In this document: piece by piece, positions 63,301-64,000 of the stretch
How positions within the stretch are numbered: the stretch's first letter is position 1
Layout: every line of letters begins with the position of its first letter
Source: Theocolax elegans
Taxonomy: Eukaryota > Arthropoda > Insecta > Hymenoptera > Cerocephalidae
Assembly (NCBI GenBank): GCA_026168455.1
Contig: CM047427.1
Location: 65,414,162 to 65,478,161, forward strand
Direction: 5' to 3'
Length of the DNA stretch: 64,000 nt
The notes under the pieces: model-generated
What the model was told of the DNA's origin: nothing
What the model saw: only the letters and a program-made list of their open reading frames with translations
Databases searched by the model: none
Position numbers and translations under genes: made by a program

Positions 63301-64000
63301 AGGGTGGCTTTAATTCGGCGAACGGGGGCGTTAAGAGAAAACGAAAAAGCAAGCGGTTAATCGTCGTTGTTTACGATCGACCCTTAAAACGAGCTTAATT
63401 TTCCATTCATCCGTAAGGTAGCGGTAGGGGTAAAAATATAAAACCAGACAGACGGGCCGAGGAAGGAAGGAAGGAAAGGAAGCGAGCAGAGTCCATCCTC
63501 GCGCAATAAAACTCAGTGCGCGCTGCCTGTTCATAGAACAGAAGAGAAAGCGAGAAAGAGCTTTCGCGCTCACAAAAGCCGGACTAACGTCGCCGACGGT
63601 TTTGAATGTCCGGATTATCCGTTTCCGCGTCGCGCGACGAGAGACTTCCTTCGCCTCCCTGTCTCTTCGTTTCCCTCTCTTTCTTTCTCCATCTCTATCT
63701 ATCTCGCTCTATCCTATAATCGTGAATGTGCCGCGCGTATACGGTTCGTTGAATAAGGAGACGAATCAAAGAGCTTTTGATTAACCGTCTCTATTGCGGT
63801 TGCTTTTTTATCTTTATTTGCTTGCTTGTTTGTATGCATTTGCTCGACATTTTTTTTGGTTCTTCATTGGACCACTTCTTTCTTTCTTCCATGCCCTCCC
63901 CCCCTTCTCTCACTCACTTCCTCTCTCTCTCCCCTACGCAGGATCTTGCTACATAATTTGCGATGATATTTTCGTTTGCGCTTGAGCAATTGTGTCTTTG
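63301..64000. other. CpG-richer patch with GGAA and CT repeats at window end
   Basis: It contains a (GGAA)n run at 63459-63480, CT-rich tracts at about 63670-63710 and 63895-63935, and CpG-dense segments. Frames on both strands (63331-63573 minus, 63602-63784 and 63794-63985 plus) are short and largely repeat translation. Any real feature may continue beyond the window. Confidence 0.4.

Noticed and set aside
1..64000. CRISPR arrays, operons, Shine-Dalgarno sites, prophage or plasmid features
   Set aside because: No regularly spaced identical repeats with unique spacers, no gene-dense ORF layout and no bacterial signals; the composition and repeats are those of an insect nuclear genome.

Overview
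This window reads as non-coding DNA from an insect nuclear genome. It is AT-rich throughout, but GC- and CpG-richer patches of a few hundred bases recur every 1-3 kb, often carrying GA/CT or TA microsatellites. There are no compact ORF arrays, ribosome-binding sites or operons. Abundant CpG in an AT-rich background, tRNA-derived SINEs and very short MITEs suggest a hymenopteran (bee, ant or wasp). That placement is inference from composition; no lineage-diagnostic gene is present.

I recognise no complete protein-coding gene. The longest open frames (for example 53076-53717, 2969-3481, 11391-11810 and 56805-57209) lie in GC-richer patches, where stop codons are rarer. They translate to low-complexity, repeat-derived or overlapping-frame peptides without domains. 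A few short frames look more protein-like or have splice-like borders (4953-5169, 35523-35714, 54440-54670) and are listed with low confidence. The window is most simply an intergenic desert or part of a very long intron.

Several features can be supported directly. Two copies of one tRNA-derived SINE family lie on opposite strands near 1.0 kb and 12.6 kb. A MITE with TA target sites and long terminal inverted repeats lies at 28861-29077. A second MITE-like element at 7178-7403 abuts a 65-nt hairpin of pre-miRNA size at 7404-7468. A near-identical tandem duplication (23256-23986 and 23987-24941) has a block of about 220 bp, with a 28-bp minisatellite, in only one copy; its remaining differences look like homopolymer-length errors. 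There are also two decayed tRNA-like sequences (19516-19590 and 58265-58336), a strong G-quadruplex motif near 9.4 kb, and four candidate core promoters (near 5.9, 16.0, 44.35 and 49.3 kb).

Layout: 1-5.5 kb is AT-rich with patches at about 1.65-2.15 and 2.93-3.43 kb and SINE copy 1. A possible promoter flanked by GA tracts lies at 5.6-6.0 kb. MITE and hairpin sequence is at 7.2-7.5 kb, the G4-rich island at 9.4-9.9 kb, and GC patches alternate with AT-rich spacers at 11-22 kb. The local duplication is at 23.3-24.9 kb. Mostly AT-rich spacer with the TA-flanked MITE covers 25-38 kb. From 38.8 kb to the end, GC-rich patches with GA/CT tracts become denser. No gene-to-gene pathway can be described because no gene is confidently identified.
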